This document shows, in pieces, positions 52,217 to 62,838 of a stretch of DNA of 64,000 bases. The position numbers and the translations under genes are program-made. A model generated the notes under the pieces. It saw only the letters and a program-made list of their open reading frames with translations. It did no database searches and was not told the origin of the DNA. Positions within the stretch are counted from its first letter, which is position 1. Each line of letters starts with the position of its first letter. The stretch is from Citrobacter sp. FP75 (lineage in GTDB: Bacteria; Pseudomonadota; Gammaproteobacteria; Enterobacterales; Enterobacteriaceae), in NCBI RefSeq assembly GCF_018342065.1, contig NZ_JAFDOE010000004.1, positions 233,957 through 297,956 of the forward strand. The letters are read 5' to 3'.

Positions 52217-53149
52217 ATGAGCGTTAATAATGCCGGTTATATTATCGGTGCGTACCCCTGTGCACCCTCATTTCACCAAAAGAGTGAAGAGGAAGAGAAG
52301 GAATTCTGGCGACAACTCGCGGATACCCCGGATATTCGCGGTCTGGAGCAGCCCTGCCTCGAGCATCTTCACCCGCTAGGCGACGAATGGTTATTGCGCC
52401 ATACGCCGGGTGACTGGCAAATTGTGGTCACCGCCATTATGGAGACCATGCGCCGCCGTGGCGGAAACAGCGGTTTTGGGTTGGCCTCCAGCGACGAAGA
52501 ACAACGCAAAGCCTGCGTGGCGTACTACCGCCATCTTCAGCAGAAAATCAACAGCATCAACGCCACCAGCGCCGGGAAAGTGATTGCGCTTGAGCTACAT
52601 GCCGCCCCGCTGGCAGGAGATCCGAACGTCACTCAGGCCACTGATGCGTTTGCCCGTTCACTCAAAGAGATCGCCAACTGGGACTGGTCCTGCGATCTGG
52701 TGCTGGAACATTGCGACGCCATGACAGGTCCCGCGCCGCGTAAAGGATTTCTGCCGTTAGACAACGTGCTGGAAGTGGTTGCCGGTTATGACATCAGCGT
52801 GTGCATCAACTGGGCGCGCTCTGCCATTGAAGGACAAAATACGGTCCTACCGCTGACCCACACACAGCAGGCTAAACAGGCCGGAAAACTCGGTGCGCTG
52901 ATGTTTTCCGGCACCACGCTCACCGGTGAGTACGGCGAATGGCAGGATTTGCACGCGCCGTTTGCTCCGTTCTGCCCGCAAAGCCTGATGACCGCCGATC
53001 ATGCCCGCGAGTTATTCGCCGGTGCCGGAAGCGAACCCTTGCAATTTGCTGGCATTAAATTGCTGGAAATAAACGCCAATGCGGATGTTAACCATCGCGT
53101 AGCAATATTACGCGACGGGATCGCTGCATTAAATAAAGCAAAATTATAA
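52217..53149 (+). CDS. yiaX1: YiaX1-like DUF4862 protein of the diketogulonate/ascorbate operon
   Basis: 310-aa protein that I place, from memory, with Klebsiella YiaX1 (DUF4862). It has no signal peptide or membrane helix. Segments such as [40 protein letters not shown] and [18 protein letters not shown] suggest a TIM-barrel hydrolase or isomerase-like fold with acidic and His residues at strand ends (inference). AAAGGAG precedes ATG. E. coli has the TRAP transporter genes yiaMNO at this place instead. Biochemical function unknown. Confidence 0.78.
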   Translation: MSVNNAGYIIGAYPCAPSFHQKSEEEEKEFWRQLADTPDIRGLEQPCLEHLHPLGDEWLLRHTPGDWQIVVTAIMETMRRRGGNSGFGLASSDEEQRKACVAYYRHLQQKINSINATSAGKVIALELHAAPLAGDPNVTQATDAFARSLKEIANWDWSCDLVLEHCDAMTGPAPRKGFLPLDNVLEVVAGYDISVCINWARSAIEGQNTVLPLTHTQQAKQAGKLGALMFSGTTLTGEYGEWQDLHAPFAPFCPQSLMTADHARELFAGAGSEPLQFAGIKLLEINANADVNHRVAILRDGIAALNKAKL

Positions 53150-53180
53150 TAAAAACATACTACTCTACGAGAACATTAAT

Positions 53181-54500
53181 ATGAACATGACCTCTCGCCC
53201 TACACTCAAAGATATACCCCGTCAGCGCTGGCTGCGGATTATTCCACCTATTTTAATCGCCTGTATTATTTCTTATATGGACCGCGTCAATATCGCCTTC
53301 GCGATGCCCGGCGGCATGGATGCTGAGTTAGGTATTTCCGCCACCATGGCGGGACTGGCTGGCGGTATTTTCTTTATTGGCTATCTGTTTTTACAGGTTC
53401 CCGGCGGCAAAATTGCCGTTCACGGCAGCGGCAAGAAGTTTATCGGCTGGTCGCTGGTTGCCTGGGCGATTATCTCCGTCCTCACAGGTTTAATCACCAA
53501 TCAGTACCAGTTGCTGGTGCTGCGCTTCTTACTCGGTGTAGCCGAAGGCGGCATGCTGCCGGTAGTGCTGACGATGATCAGCAACTGGTTCCCCGACGCC
53601 GAACGCGGTCGTGCTAACGCGATTGTGATCATGTTTGTGCCGATTGCCGGGATTATCACCGCCCCGCTCTCAGGTTGGATAATCACCGTACTCGACTGGC
53701 GCTGGCTGTTCATCATTGAAGGTCTGCTCTCTGTGGCTGTGCTGGTACTGTGGGCCTATACCGTCTATGACCGTCCGCAGGAAGCGCGCTGGATATCCGA
53801 CGCCGAGAAAAACTATCTGGTCGAAACGCTGGCTGCCGAACAAAAAGCGATTGCCGGAACCGAAGTCAAAAACGCCTCTCTCGGCGCGGTGCTTTCCGAT
53901 AAAACCATGTGGCAGCTTATCGCGCTGAACTTCTTTTATCAGACCGGGATTTACGGCTACACCCTTTGGCTACCGACCATCCTCAAAGAGCTGACCCATA
54001 GCACCATGGGGCAGGTCGGCATGCTCGCCATTCTGCCCTACGTCGGCGCCATTGCCGGGATGTTCCTGTTCTCCACCCTCTCTGACCGTACCGGCAAACG
54101 TAAAATGTTTGTTTGCCTGCCGCTGGTTGGCTTCGCCCTGTGCATGTTCCTCTCCGTGGTGCTGAAAAATAACGTCTGGCTGGCTTACTCCGCGCTGGTT
54201 GGTTGTGGGTTCTTCCTGCAATCGGCGGCAGGCGTGTTCTGGACTATTCCGGCACGTCTGTTCAGCGCTGAAATGGCAGGCGGCGCACGCGGCGTGATCA
54301 ACGCGCTGGGCAACCTCGGCGGCTTCTGTGGACCTTACGCGGTTGGCGTGCTTATCACTCTGTATAGCAAAGATGCGGGCGTGTATTGCCTGGCTATCTC
54401 ACTGGCGCTGGCCGCGCTGATGGCGTTGTTATTACCGGCAAAATGCGATGCCGGTGCCACCCCGCTAAAAACACTGAATCCACATAAACGCACCGCGTAA
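53181..54500 (+). CDS. yiaX2: MFS transporter YiaX2 (ascorbate/diketogulonate uptake)
   Basis: 439-aa anion:cation symporter-type MFS protein with 12 helices; IISYMDRVNIAFAMPGG in helix 1 and GVAEGGMLPVVLTMISNWF in helix 4 are family signatures. In Klebsiella pneumoniae the yiaKLX1X2PQRS operon is needed for aerobic L-ascorbate use and YiaX2 is the transporter. It replaces the TRAP system YiaMNO of E. coli K-12. Confidence 0.85.
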   Translation: MNMTSRPTLKDIPRQRWLRIIPPILIACIISYMDRVNIAFAMPGGMDAELGISATMAGLAGGIFFIGYLFLQVPGGKIAVHGSGKKFIGWSLVAWAIISVLTGLITNQYQLLVLRFLLGVAEGGMLPVVLTMISNWFPDAERGRANAIVIMFVPIAGIITAPLSGWIITVLDWRWLFIIEGLLSVAVLVLWAYTVYDRPQEARWISDAEKNYLVETLAAEQKAIAGTEVKNASLGAVLSDKTMWQLIALNFFYQTGIYGYTLWLPTILKELTHSTMGQVGMLAILPYVGAIAGMFLFSTLSDRTGKRKMFVCLPLVGFALCMFLSVVLKNNVWLAYSALVGCGFFLQSAAGVFWTIPARLFSAEMAGGARGVINALGNLGGFCGPYAVGVLITLYSKDAGVYCLAISLALAALMALLLPAKCDAGATPLKTLNPHKRTA

Positions 54501-54506
54501 AACGAT

Positions 54507-54580
54507 GCCTGGTGGCGCTGAGCTTACCGGGCTTACAAGCTGCAACCGTCGTAGGCCGGATAAGCGCAGCGCCATCCGGC
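54507..54580. repeat. BIME with two REP units between yiaX2 and lyxK
   Basis: First unit GCCTGGTGGCGCTGAGC...ACCGGGC (54507-54532), second unit GCCGGATAAGCG...GCCATCCGGC (54555-54580). Palindromic REPs placed inside an operon, 7 nt past the yiaX2 stop. Confidence 0.8.
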
Positions 54581-54598
54581 ATAGCTGAGACATCAAAG

Positions 54599-56104
54599 AT
54601 GAGTGAAAAAGAGACCTTCTGGCTGGGTATCGATTGTGGCGGTACGTATCTGAAAGCCGGTTTATATGACGCCAAAGGTCATGAGCATGGAATTCACCGG
54701 CAATCGTTGCAGACCATGTCGCCATTACCCGGTTACGCCGAACGCGATATGTCACAACTCTGGCAGCACTGCGCAGCCACCATCGCTGGATTATTACAAC
54801 GCACAGGCGTATCCGGCGAGCAAATCAAAGGCGTCGGCATTTCCGCACAGGGCAAAGGGCTGTTTCTTCTCGATAAGCAGGATAAGCCGTTGGGTAACGC
54901 CATCCTCTCTTCTGACCGCCGGGCGATGGATATCGTCCAGCGCTGGCAACAGGACCGGATCCCCGAACAGCTCTACCCAATCACCCGCCAGACGTTATGG
55001 ACCGGGCATCCCGCGTCTCTGTTGCGCTGGGTAAAAGAGCACGAGCCCCAACGCTACGCGCAAATTGGCTGCGTGATGATGGGGCATGATTATCTGCGCT
55101 GGTGCTTAACCGGCGAAAAGGGCTGCGAAGAGAGCAACATCTCAGAATCCAACCTCTACAACATGAGTACAGGCCAGTACGATGCACGCCTGACCCGATG
55201 GCTGGGCATCAGCGAAATTGATAATGCGCTACCGCCGATTGTCGGCTCAGCAGAAATATGCGGGGAAATCACCGCTCAGACAGCCGCCATAACCGGTCTG
55301 GCGGCGGGTACGCCCGTTGTCGGCGGTCTGTTTGATGTGGTTTCCACCGCACTCTGCGCCGGTATTGAAGACGAACACACCCTCAATGCGGTAATGGGGA
55401 CCTGGGCGGTCACCAGCGGGATCGCTCGCGGCCTGCGCGACCACGAGGCGCACCCCTATGTCTATGGTCGCTATGTGAACGACGGGCAGTACATCGTTCA
55501 CGAAGCCAGCCCGACCTCTTCCGGCAATCTGGAATGGTTTACCGCCCAGTGGGGCGAACTCTCTTTTGCTGAGATCAATCATGCCGTTGCCAGTTTACCG
55601 AAAGCGGCCAGCGATCTGTTCTTTCTGCCCTTTTTATACGGCAGCAACGCCGGGCTGGAGATGACCAGCGGGTTTTACGGTATGCAGGCGCTGCATACTC
55701 GCTCGCACCTGCTACAGGCCATTTATGAAGGCGTGGTGTTCAGCCACATGACCCATCTCAACCGCATGCGCGAACGCTTTACCGATGTTAGCGCCCTGCG
55801 CGTCACCGGCGGCCCGGCGCATTCCGACATCTGGATGCAAATGCTGGCGGACGTCAGCGGCCTGCGCATCGAACTGCCGCAGGTAGAGGAAACCGGATGC
55901 TTTGGCGCGGCGCTCGCCGCTCGCGTCGGCACCGGCGTTTACCCCAGCTTTAGCGACGCCCAGCGCAGCTTACAGCACCCGATACGCACGCTACTGCCGG
56001 ATATGGCCACGCACGCCCTCTATCAGCGCAAATACCGCCAATACCAGGATTTGATTACCGCACTACAGGGCTATCACGCCCGCATTAAGGAGCACGCATT
56101 ATGA
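54599..56104 (+). CDS. lyxK: L-xylulose kinase LyxK
   Basis: 501-aa FGGY kinase that phosphorylates L-xylulose (and 3-keto-L-gulonate poorly). N-terminal FWLGIDCGGTYLKAGLYD and C-terminal VTGGPAHSDIWMQMLADVSG are typical. Start 54599 (MSEKETFW) follows E. coli LyxK; longer in-frame codons run into the BIME. The ribosome site is weak. Its end overlaps yiaQ by 4 nt (ATGA). Confidence 0.93.
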   Translation: MSEKETFWLGIDCGGTYLKAGLYDAKGHEHGIHRQSLQTMSPLPGYAERDMSQLWQHCAATIAGLLQRTGVSGEQIKGVGISAQGKGLFLLDKQDKPLGNAILSSDRRAMDIVQRWQQDRIPEQLYPITRQTLWTGHPASLLRWVKEHEPQRYAQIGCVMMGHDYLRWCLTGEKGCEESNISESNLYNMSTGQYDARLTRWLGISEIDNALPPIVGSAEICGEITAQTAAITGLAAGTPVVGGLFDVVSTALCAGIEDEHTLNAVMGTWAVTSGIARGLRDHEAHPYVYGRYVNDGQYIVHEASPTSSGNLEWFTAQWGELSFAEINHAVASLPKAASDLFFLPFLYGSNAGLEMTSGFYGMQALHTRSHLLQAIYEGVVFSHMTHLNRMRERFTDVSALRVTGGPAHSDIWMQMLADVSGLRIELPQVEETGCFGAALAARVGTGVYPSFSDAQRSLQHPIRTLLPDMATHALYQRKYRQYQDLITALQGYHARIKEHAL

Positions 56105-56763
56105 GTCGACCATTACTGCAACTGGCGCTCGACCACACCAGCCTTGAAGCCGCACAACGCGACGTCGCTCAGCTACAAGAGAGCGTCGATATCGTTGAAG
56201 CCGGGACCATCCTCTGTTTAACCGAAGGCCTAAGCGCCGTGAAAGCCCTGCGCGTCCAGTGTCCGGATAAAATCATCGTTGCCGACTGGAAGGTGGCCGA
56301 TGCCGGAGAAACCCTTGCACAGCAAGCCTTTGGCGCTGGCGCCAACTGGATGACCATCATCTGCGCCGCGCCGCTCGCCACGGTGGAAAAAGGCCACGCC
56401 GTTGCACTAGCCTGCGGCGGTGAAATTCAGATGGAGCTGTTCGGTAACTGGACACTGGACGACGCCCGAGACTGGTACCGCGTCGGGGTTCGTCAGGCGA
56501 TTTACCATCGCGGGCGCGATGCGCAGGCCAGCGGTCAACAGTGGGGCGAAGCGGATCTGTCGCGCATGAAAGCGTTGTCCGATATCGGTCTCGAACTGTC
56601 GATTACCGGCGGCATTACACCCGCCGATCTGCCGCTGTTCCGCGACATTAACGTCAAAGCCTTTATTGCCGGGCGCGCGCTGGCGGGTGCACAACATCCG
56701 GCGCAGGTCGCTGGCGAATTTCATGCGCAAATCGACGCCATCTGGGGAACACAGCATGCGTAA
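56101..56763 (+). CDS. sgbH: 3-keto-L-gulonate-6-phosphate decarboxylase YiaQ (SgbH)
   Basis: 220-aa decarboxylase of the OMP decarboxylase superfamily, 3-keto-L-gulonate 6-phosphate to L-xylulose 5-phosphate plus CO2. The D-x-K-x-x-D active-site motif is [20 protein letters not shown] forms the phosphate-binding end. Coupled with lyxK and overlapping yiaR by 8 nt. Confidence 0.95.
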   Translation: MSRPLLQLALDHTSLEAAQRDVAQLQESVDIVEAGTILCLTEGLSAVKALRVQCPDKIIVADWKVADAGETLAQQAFGAGANWMTIICAAPLATVEKGHAVALACGGEIQMELFGNWTLDDARDWYRVGVRQAIYHRGRDAQASGQQWGEADLSRMKALSDIGLELSITGGITPADLPLFRDINVKAFIAGRALAGAQHPAQVAGEFHAQIDAIWGTQHA

Positions 56764-57616
56764 TCATCCGTTAGGTATTTATGAGAAAGCGCTCGCCAAA
56801 GATCTCAGCTGGCCAGAACGGCTGGTGCTGGCGAAAAGCTGCGGTTTTGATTTTGTCGAAATGTCGGTGGATGAAACCGATGAGCGCCTGTCACGCCTCG
56901 ACTGGAGCGCAACACAGCGCGCATCGTTAGTCAGCGCAATGCTGGAAACCGGCGTGGCGATCCCGTCAATGTGCCTGTCAGCCCACCGACGTTTTCCCTT
57001 TGGCAGCCGCGATGAATCCGTGCGCGAGCGGGCGCGCGACATCATGAGCAAAGCTATTCGGTTAGCACGCGACCTTGGCATTCGAACCATTCAACTCGCG
57101 GGGTATGACGTCTATTACGAAGAACATGACGCAGGCACACAACAGCGCTTTGCCGAAGGACTGGCATGGGCAGTGGAGCAGGCCGCCGCCGCGCAGGTCA
57201 TGCTGGCGGTAGAAATCATGGATACCGCGTTTATGAACTCGATCAGCAAGTGGAAAAAGTGGGATGACATGCTGTCATCGCCGTGGTTCACCGTCTATCC
57301 GGATATCGGCAACCTCAGCGCCTGGGGTAACGACGTCACCGCCGAATTGACGCTGGGCATCGACCGTATTGCCGCAATCCACCTGAAAGACACACTGCCG
57401 GTGACCGAAACGCACCCGGGCCAGTTTCGCGATGTGCCGTTTGGTGAAGGATGCGTGGACTTTGTCGGCATCTTTAAAACGCTGCATCAACTGAACTATC
57501 GCGGATCGTTTCTGATTGAGATGTGGACCGAAAAAGCCAGCGAGCCGGTACTGGAAATTATCCAGGCGCGACGCTGGATAGAAGCGCGGATGCAGGAAGG
57601 AGGATTCACATGTTAG
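56756..57616 (+). CDS. sgbU: L-ribulose-5-phosphate 3-epimerase YiaR (SgbU)
   Basis: 286-aa TIM-barrel epimerase that converts L-xylulose 5-phosphate to L-ribulose 5-phosphate. Metal-ligand motifs [33 protein letters not shown] and FLIEMWTEK are present. Start 56756 ([13 protein letters not shown]) matches the family; it overlaps yiaQ by 8 nt and yiaS by 7 nt. Confidence 0.95.
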   Translation: MRNHPLGIYEKALAKDLSWPERLVLAKSCGFDFVEMSVDETDERLSRLDWSATQRASLVSAMLETGVAIPSMCLSAHRRFPFGSRDESVRERARDIMSKAIRLARDLGIRTIQLAGYDVYYEEHDAGTQQRFAEGLAWAVEQAAAAQVMLAVEIMDTAFMNSISKWKKWDDMLSSPWFTVYPDIGNLSAWGNDVTAELTLGIDRIAAIHLKDTLPVTETHPGQFRDVPFGEGCVDFVGIFKTLHQLNYRGSFLIEMWTEKASEPVLEIIQARRWIEARMQEGGFTC

Positions 57617-58305
57617 AGCAACTGAAAGCCGAGGTGCTGGCGGCAAACCTGGCGCTCCCGGCGCATGGCTTAGTGACCTTTACCTGGGGCAACGTCAGCG
57701 CGGTCGATGAAACGCGCACGCTGATGGTGATCAAGCCTTCTGGCGTCGAATATGAGGTGATGACCGCCGACGACATGGTGATCGTAGAGATAGCCAGCGG
57801 CAAGGTGGTCGAAGGCAGCAAAAAACCGTCTTCCGATACACCAACCCATCTGGCGCTGTATCGCCGCTACCCTGAGATCGGCGGGATCGTGCATACCCAT
57901 TCTCGCCACGCCACGATCTGGTCGCAGGCGGGTCTCGATCTCCCCGCCTGGGGCACTACCCATGCCGATTATTTCTATGGTTCTATTCCGTGCACACGCC
58001 TGATGACCGTAGAAGAAATCAACGGCGAGTACGAATATCAGACCGGCGAAGTGATTATCAACACCTTTGAACAGCGAGATCTCAACCCAATGCAGGTTCC
58101 GGCAGTATTGGTGCACTCCCACGGGCCGTTCGCCTGGGGTAAAGACGCGGCAGACGCGGTGCATAACGCCGTGGTGCTCGAAGAGTGCGCCTATATGGGG
58201 CTGTTCTCACGCCAGCTAGCACCGCAACTACCTGATATGCAGTCCGAACTACTCGACAAACACTACCTGCGCAAACACGGCGCGAATGCCTATTACGGGC
58301 AGTAA
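57610..58305 (+). CDS. sgbE: L-ribulose-5-phosphate 4-epimerase YiaS (SgbE)
   Basis: 231-aa class II aldolase-fold zinc enzyme, L-ribulose 5-phosphate to D-xylulose 5-phosphate, which enters the pentose phosphate pathway. Zinc histidines in [14 protein letters not shown] and [13 protein letters not shown]; phosphate site [15 protein letters not shown]. Start 57610 with AGGAGG upstream. Last gene of the operon; its stop is 4 nt from the convergent AraC-type gene. Confidence 0.95.
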   Translation: MLEQLKAEVLAANLALPAHGLVTFTWGNVSAVDETRTLMVIKPSGVEYEVMTADDMVIVEIASGKVVEGSKKPSSDTPTHLALYRRYPEIGGIVHTHSRHATIWSQAGLDLPAWGTTHADYFYGSIPCTRLMTVEEINGEYEYQTGEVIINTFEQRDLNPMQVPAVLVHSHGPFAWGKDAADAVHNAVVLEECAYMGLFSRQLAPQLPDMQSELLDKHYLRKHGANAYYGQ

Positions 58306-58309
58306 AGGG

Positions 58310-59125
58310 TCAGGCGCTATTGATATGTTCCTTGCAGTAGCGCCTCTTCCACGCCGCAGGCGTCAGGCTGGTATGTTTGCGAAAGATTTTGCGAAAATAG
58401 CCCACGTCATTAAATCCACATTTCATCGCCACGTCGGTGAGCGACAACGAATCGCTGATCAACAGCTTTTCTGCTGCCCTCACCCGCTGGCGATGCAGCG
58501 CTTCGGTTAACGTCAGCCGAAAAACCCCACGGAAAACGCGGCCCAGATAATCAGCATTGCAATGCAGCTCTTGCGCCAGCGTCGAAGCGGAAATCGGCAG
58601 GTGGAACTGAGTATGAATCATTTGCTGTGCCCTCCATGCAAGCGCATTGCCGGGGCTATCGGCGGGCTGCTCGCTGGCGGCTGCGGATATTTGCTGCAAA
58701 ATCAACAGCAGAATCAGTTCCAGCGCAACGCTACGATGAATGCTTTCCTGTTCACGTAAGAACTGGCGAAACAACGAAATAATATACTGCGGCTCACTCA
58801 CCCGGGTGTGCTGTGGAATAGAAAGCAGTGGTTCAGGTAATGATGCGGAGGTTTCTGCCATCACTTCGAAGTGCAGCCAGTAAAATTTCAAATCGGGTGG
58901 AAATTGCCCTACGCCAATATGTAACCGCTGCGGCCACAGCAACAAACTCTCCCCAGAGTTTACAGTATAAACATCACTGCCCTCGCGAATCGTTAATATC
59001 CCTTTTTCGACAAAAATTATTTCCCAGGAGTTAAGCTGCCGCGCAGGATGACTCCCCACACCTCGAGAAATAAATAACCCGCCATTTTGTACCTTGATCG
59101 GAAGAGACATGGATAATTCGAGCAT
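58310..59125 (-). CDS. AraC-family regulator of the GH127 arabinofuranoside unit
   Basis: 271-aa AraC/XylS protein: N-terminal cupin-like sensor (about 10-130, HPARQLNSWEIIFVEKGILTIREG) and a C-terminal double helix-turn-helix (about 165-262, ISASTLAQELHCNADYLGRVFR and LTDVAMKCGFNDVGYFRKIFRKHTSLTP). Divergent from the symporter and GH127 genes, so most likely their activator with a pentoside ligand. Start 59125 gives MLELSMSLPIKV; the in-frame ATG at 59110 is an alternative. Not present at this place in E. coli K-12. Confidence 0.85.
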   Translation of the reverse strand: MLELSMSLPIKVQNGGLFISRGVGSHPARQLNSWEIIFVEKGILTIREGSDVYTVNSGESLLLWPQRLHIGVGQFPPDLKFYWLHFEVMAETSASLPEPLLSIPQHTRVSEPQYIISLFRQFLREQESIHRSVALELILLLILQQISAAASEQPADSPGNALAWRAQQMIHTQFHLPISASTLAQELHCNADYLGRVFRGVFRLTLTEALHRQRVRAAEKLLISDSLSLTDVAMKCGFNDVGYFRKIFRKHTSLTPAAWKRRYCKEHINSA

Positions 59126-59378
59126 AGATATTCAAATTCCCGCTTTTATCACTGTATTTAACCGCCATTTGCCTTTGATTATTCACAATAAAATAGCTTT
59201 CCGCTGGATCGAAATCACACTTTTATAATTAAGTCGGAATTGTCATCTTTTTATACTTTTCCCTTCCCTTGTTGGGATCAGCATTTCGTGCAAAATAAAT
59301 AACGTACTTTGCAAATGACAACCTAAAAACCTGCAACTCAGCGGGATATTTTCCGAACATCCTCTCCGGGAGTTATTT

Positions 59379-60779
59379 ATGACTTCGGCTCCGATTACGA
59401 CAAACAATTTGGTACAGCGCGTACAAGATGAAAATTTATCTCTACGTGAAAAAATAGGCTACGGATTAGGCGATGCGGGCGGAACGGTCATTACCTGTTT
59501 AATCATGAACTTCCTGACCTTTTTCTATACCGATATCTTTGGTTTAACCCCCGCGCTGGTCGGCACACTGTTTATTGCCCTGCGCGTGTTTGATGCGATT
59601 TCTGACCCTATCATGGGCATCCTCGCCGACCGTACGCAAAGCCGCTGGGGACGCTTTCGCCCGTGGCAGCTGTGGGTCGCCGTCCCCATCGGCATCATCG
59701 GCGTACTGACCTTTACCGTCCCGGACGCCAGCATGGGCGTCAAAATCGCCTGGGCCTTTGGTACCTATTTGCTGCTTTCCGTCGGCTATACCGCCATCAA
59801 CGTGCCGTACTGTGCGCTGATTAACACCATGACCACCCGCCACAATGAGGTGATCGCCTGCCAGTCATGGCGCTTTGTGCTGTGCGGTGTGGCGGGATTC
59901 CTTGTCTCCGTAGGCCTGCCGTGGATGGTGGAGGTTCTCGGCCAGGGCAATGCCGCACAGGGTTATCAGTTCGGCGTCGGCATACTATGCGCCATCGCGG
60001 TAGTGATGTTCCTGTGCTGCTTCTTCTGGGTGCGCGAGCGTGTGCCGCTGGCGATGATGGGAAAATTTACCCTGCGTGAGCACATTGGTGGACTGCGCAA
60101 AAACGATCAGCTATTGCTGATGCTGGTGATGTCTTTCCTGCTGATCAACGTTTTTAATATTCGCGGCGGCGGGTACATGTATTTTATTACCTACGTGCTG
60201 GAAGGCAGTACTGCCTACACGTCGCTGTTCTTCACCATGGTCACCTTCGCCTCCATCATCGGTTCGGTGATCGTCAGCCCGCTAACGCGCCGCATCGACA
60301 CCGTCAAACTCTATTACTACACCAACCTGGTGCTGGCGGCGCTGGCGGTGCTGATGTGGTTCCTGCCCACCGGTCCGGCGTATCAGACGTTATGGCTGGC
60401 GATCATTCTCGGCAACGGCATTATTCTCGGCTTCACGCTGCCGCTCCACTTCTCGCTGATGGCCTTTGCTGACGATTACGGCGAGTGGAAAACCGGCGTG
60501 CGCTCCTCGGGCATGAACTTCGCCTTCAATCTGTTTTTCATCAAGCTGGCCTGGGCCTCGAGCGCGGGGATCATCAGCCTGTTGTTTATTTTTGTCGCCT
60601 ATCAACCGGGCGCCGGCAACCAAACCACCAGTTCGCTGCAGGGCATTACCGCCATGGAGACGCTGCTGCCCGCGCTGTTCCACCTGCTGCTGGCGCTGTC
60701 TATCCGCATCTGCAAACTCAATAACCCGATGATGTCGCGCATTGCCAGCGATCTGCGTCAGCGTCATGTACAGCCTTAA
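59379..60779 (+). CDS. GPH-family sugar:cation symporter
   Basis: 466-aa twelve-helix glycoside-pentoside-hexuronide symporter (MelB/XynP/YicJ type). N-terminal [31 protein letters not shown] and [21 protein letters not shown] are the family signatures. CGGGAG lies upstream. Predicted to import a beta-L-arabinofuranoside for the following hydrolase (inference from neighbourhood). The divergent 253-nt region with the regulator shows no operator I can name. Confidence 0.88.
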   Translation: MTSAPITTNNLVQRVQDENLSLREKIGYGLGDAGGTVITCLIMNFLTFFYTDIFGLTPALVGTLFIALRVFDAISDPIMGILADRTQSRWGRFRPWQLWVAVPIGIIGVLTFTVPDASMGVKIAWAFGTYLLLSVGYTAINVPYCALINTMTTRHNEVIACQSWRFVLCGVAGFLVSVGLPWMVEVLGQGNAAQGYQFGVGILCAIAVVMFLCCFFWVRERVPLAMMGKFTLREHIGGLRKNDQLLLMLVMSFLLINVFNIRGGGYMYFITYVLEGSTAYTSLFFTMVTFASIIGSVIVSPLTRRIDTVKLYYYTNLVLAALAVLMWFLPTGPAYQTLWLAIILGNGIILGFTLPLHFSLMAFADDYGEWKTGVRSSGMNFAFNLFFIKLAWASSAGIISLLFIFVAYQPGAGNQTTSSLQGITAMETLLPALFHLLLALSIRICKLNNPMMSRIASDLRQRHVQP

Positions 60780-60789
60780 GGAGCACAAC

Positions 60790-62745
60790 ATGAACATTCT
60801 GGAAGTCGACCTGCACAAGCTCACGGTCAGCGATCCGTTCCTCGGACAATATCAACAACTGGTTCGCGACGTCGTTATTCCCTACCAGTGGGATGCGCTG
60901 AATGACCGCATTGCAGAAGCCGATCCGAGCCATGCGATAGAAAACTTCCGTATCGCCGCAGGCCTTCAGGAAGGTGAATTTTACGGGATGGTTTTTCAGG
61001 ACAGCGACGTGGCGAAATGGCTGGAGGCCGTTGCCTGGTCGCTGTGCCAGAAACCGGATGCCGAGCTTGAAAAAACCGCCGACGAGGTGATCGAACTGGT
61101 CGCGGCTGCGCAGTGTGAAGATGGCTACCTGAACACTTACTTCACGGTCAAAGCGCCGGGGGAACGCTGGACTAATCTGGCTGAATGTCACGAACTTTAC
61201 AGCGCAGGACACATGATTGAAGCTGGCGTCGCTTTCTTCCAGGCCACGGGAAAACGCCGCCTGCTGGAAGTGGTATGCCGTCTGGCAGACCATATCGACA
61301 GCGTTTTCGGCCCACAGGAGCAACAATTGCAGGGCTATGATGGCCATCCAGAGATCGAGCTGGCGCTGATGCGGTTGTATGAAGTCACCGAAGAAAAACG
61401 TTATCTGCAACTGGCCGAATACTTTGTTGAGCAGCGCGGCGCTCAGCCTCATTTCTACGACGAAGAGTACGAAAAACGCGGGCGCACCTCTCACTGGCAT
61501 ACCTACGGCCCGGCGTGGATGGTAAAAGACAGGCCCTACAGCCAGGCGCACCAGCCGATATCTGAACAGCAAACGGCCATTGGCCATGCCGTCCGTTTTG
61601 TCTACCTGATGACCGGAGTGGCCCACCTGGCGCGCTTAAGTCAGGACGAAGGCAAGCGTCAGGACTGCCTGCGCCTGTGGAACAATATGGCCCAGCGCCA
61701 GCTGTATATTACCGGCGGGATCGGTTCACAAAGCAGCGGCGAGGCGTTTAGCCGCGATTACGATCTCCCCAACGATTCCGTATACGCGGAGAGCTGCGCG
61801 TCAATCGGCCTGATGATGTTCGCCCGCCGGATGCTGGAAATGGAGGCCGACAGTCGGTATGCCGACGTGATGGAACGCGCGCTGTATAACACCGTGCTGG
61901 GCGGTATGGCGCTGGACGGTAAACACTTCTTCTACGTCAATCCGTTGGAAGTGCATCCGAAGTCATTAAAATTTAACCATATTTATGATCACGTTAAGCC
62001 CGTTCGCCAGCGCTGGTTTGGCTGCGCCTGCTGTCCGCCAAATATCGCCCGCGTATTAACCTCGATCGGCCATTATATCTACACGCCGCGCGAGGACGCG
62101 TTGTATATCAATATGTATGTGGGCAACAGCATGGAAATACCCGTTGAAAATGGGACCCTCAAATTGCGCATTAGCGGCGATTATCCGTGGCATGAGCAGG
62201 TCAGCATCACCATTGACTCAGCGCAACCGGTGCATCACACCCTGGCACTGCGCCTGCCGGACTGGTGCTCCGCGCCACAGGTAACGCTGAATGGCCTGCC
62301 TGTGGAACAGAATATGCGTAAAGGCTATTTGCACATCACCCGCACCTGGCTGGAAGGCGATACGCTAAGTCTGACGCTCCCGATGCCGGTGCGTCGGGTA
62401 TACGGCAATCCGCTGGTTCGCCATGTTGCCGGTAAGGTCGCCATTCAACGTGGGCCGTTAGTCTATTGCCTGGAGCAGGCGGATAACGGCGAAGAGTTGC
62501 ATAATCTGTGGCTGCCCAAAGAGAGTGAATTCAGGGTATTTGAGGGAAAAGGGTTATTCAGTCATAAAATGCTGATTCAAACTACAGGGATGAAGCAAAG
62601 CACTGATAATGCGGCACAGCAATCGTTGTGGCACTACGATGTCTCTCCCGCTTCCCGGCAAACGCATACGCTGACGTTTATACCGTGGTTTAGCTGGGCG
62701 AACCGTGGTGAAGGCGAGATGCGTATTTGGGTGAATGAGCTGTAA
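60790..62745 (+). CDS. GH127 beta-L-arabinofuranosidase
   Basis: 651-aa glycoside hydrolase of family 127. Comparing with Bifidobacterium HypBA1, acid/base Glu322 is Glu318 here (SSGEAF), zinc ligands Glu338 and Cys340 are Glu334 and Cys336 (YAESC), and Cys415, nucleophile Cys417 and Cys418 are Cys412, Cys414 and Cys415 (WFGCACCPPN). All are conserved with a constant offset, so the enzyme should be active with a zinc-thiolate cysteine nucleophile. No signal peptide: it acts in the cytoplasm on an imported sugar, releasing L-arabinose. Start 60790 with AAGGAG; 10 nt after the symporter stop, so one operon. Confidence 0.9.
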   Translation: MNILEVDLHKLTVSDPFLGQYQQLVRDVVIPYQWDALNDRIAEADPSHAIENFRIAAGLQEGEFYGMVFQDSDVAKWLEAVAWSLCQKPDAELEKTADEVIELVAAAQCEDGYLNTYFTVKAPGERWTNLAECHELYSAGHMIEAGVAFFQATGKRRLLEVVCRLADHIDSVFGPQEQQLQGYDGHPEIELALMRLYEVTEEKRYLQLAEYFVEQRGAQPHFYDEEYEKRGRTSHWHTYGPAWMVKDRPYSQAHQPISEQQTAIGHAVRFVYLMTGVAHLARLSQDEGKRQDCLRLWNNMAQRQLYITGGIGSQSSGEAFSRDYDLPNDSVYAESCASIGLMMFARRMLEMEADSRYADVMERALYNTVLGGMALDGKHFFYVNPLEVHPKSLKFNHIYDHVKPVRQRWFGCACCPPNIARVLTSIGHYIYTPREDALYINMYVGNSMEIPVENGTLKLRISGDYPWHEQVSITIDSAQPVHHTLALRLPDWCSAPQVTLNGLPVEQNMRKGYLHITRTWLEGDTLSLTLPMPVRRVYGNPLVRHVAGKVAIQRGPLVYCLEQADNGEELHNLWLPKESEFRVFEGKGLFSHKMLIQTTGMKQSTDNAAQQSLWHYDVSPASRQTHTLTFIPWFSWANRGEGEMRIWVNEL

Positions 62746-62755
62746 TTGAAAACGT

Positions 62756-62788
62756 GCCGGATGGCGACGCAAAAGCGTCCTGTCCGGC
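62756..62788. repeat. REP unit after the GH127 gene
   Basis: GCCGGA...TCCGGC outer arms and GACGC/GCGTC inner arms with loop AAAA, 11 nt past the stop. It lies between the convergent GH127 gene and yiaT. Confidence 0.75.
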
Positions 62789-62838
62789 CTACAACACTGA
62801 AAAGATTGCCCTCTTCCCTGAGGACAAACGGGTGAAAA

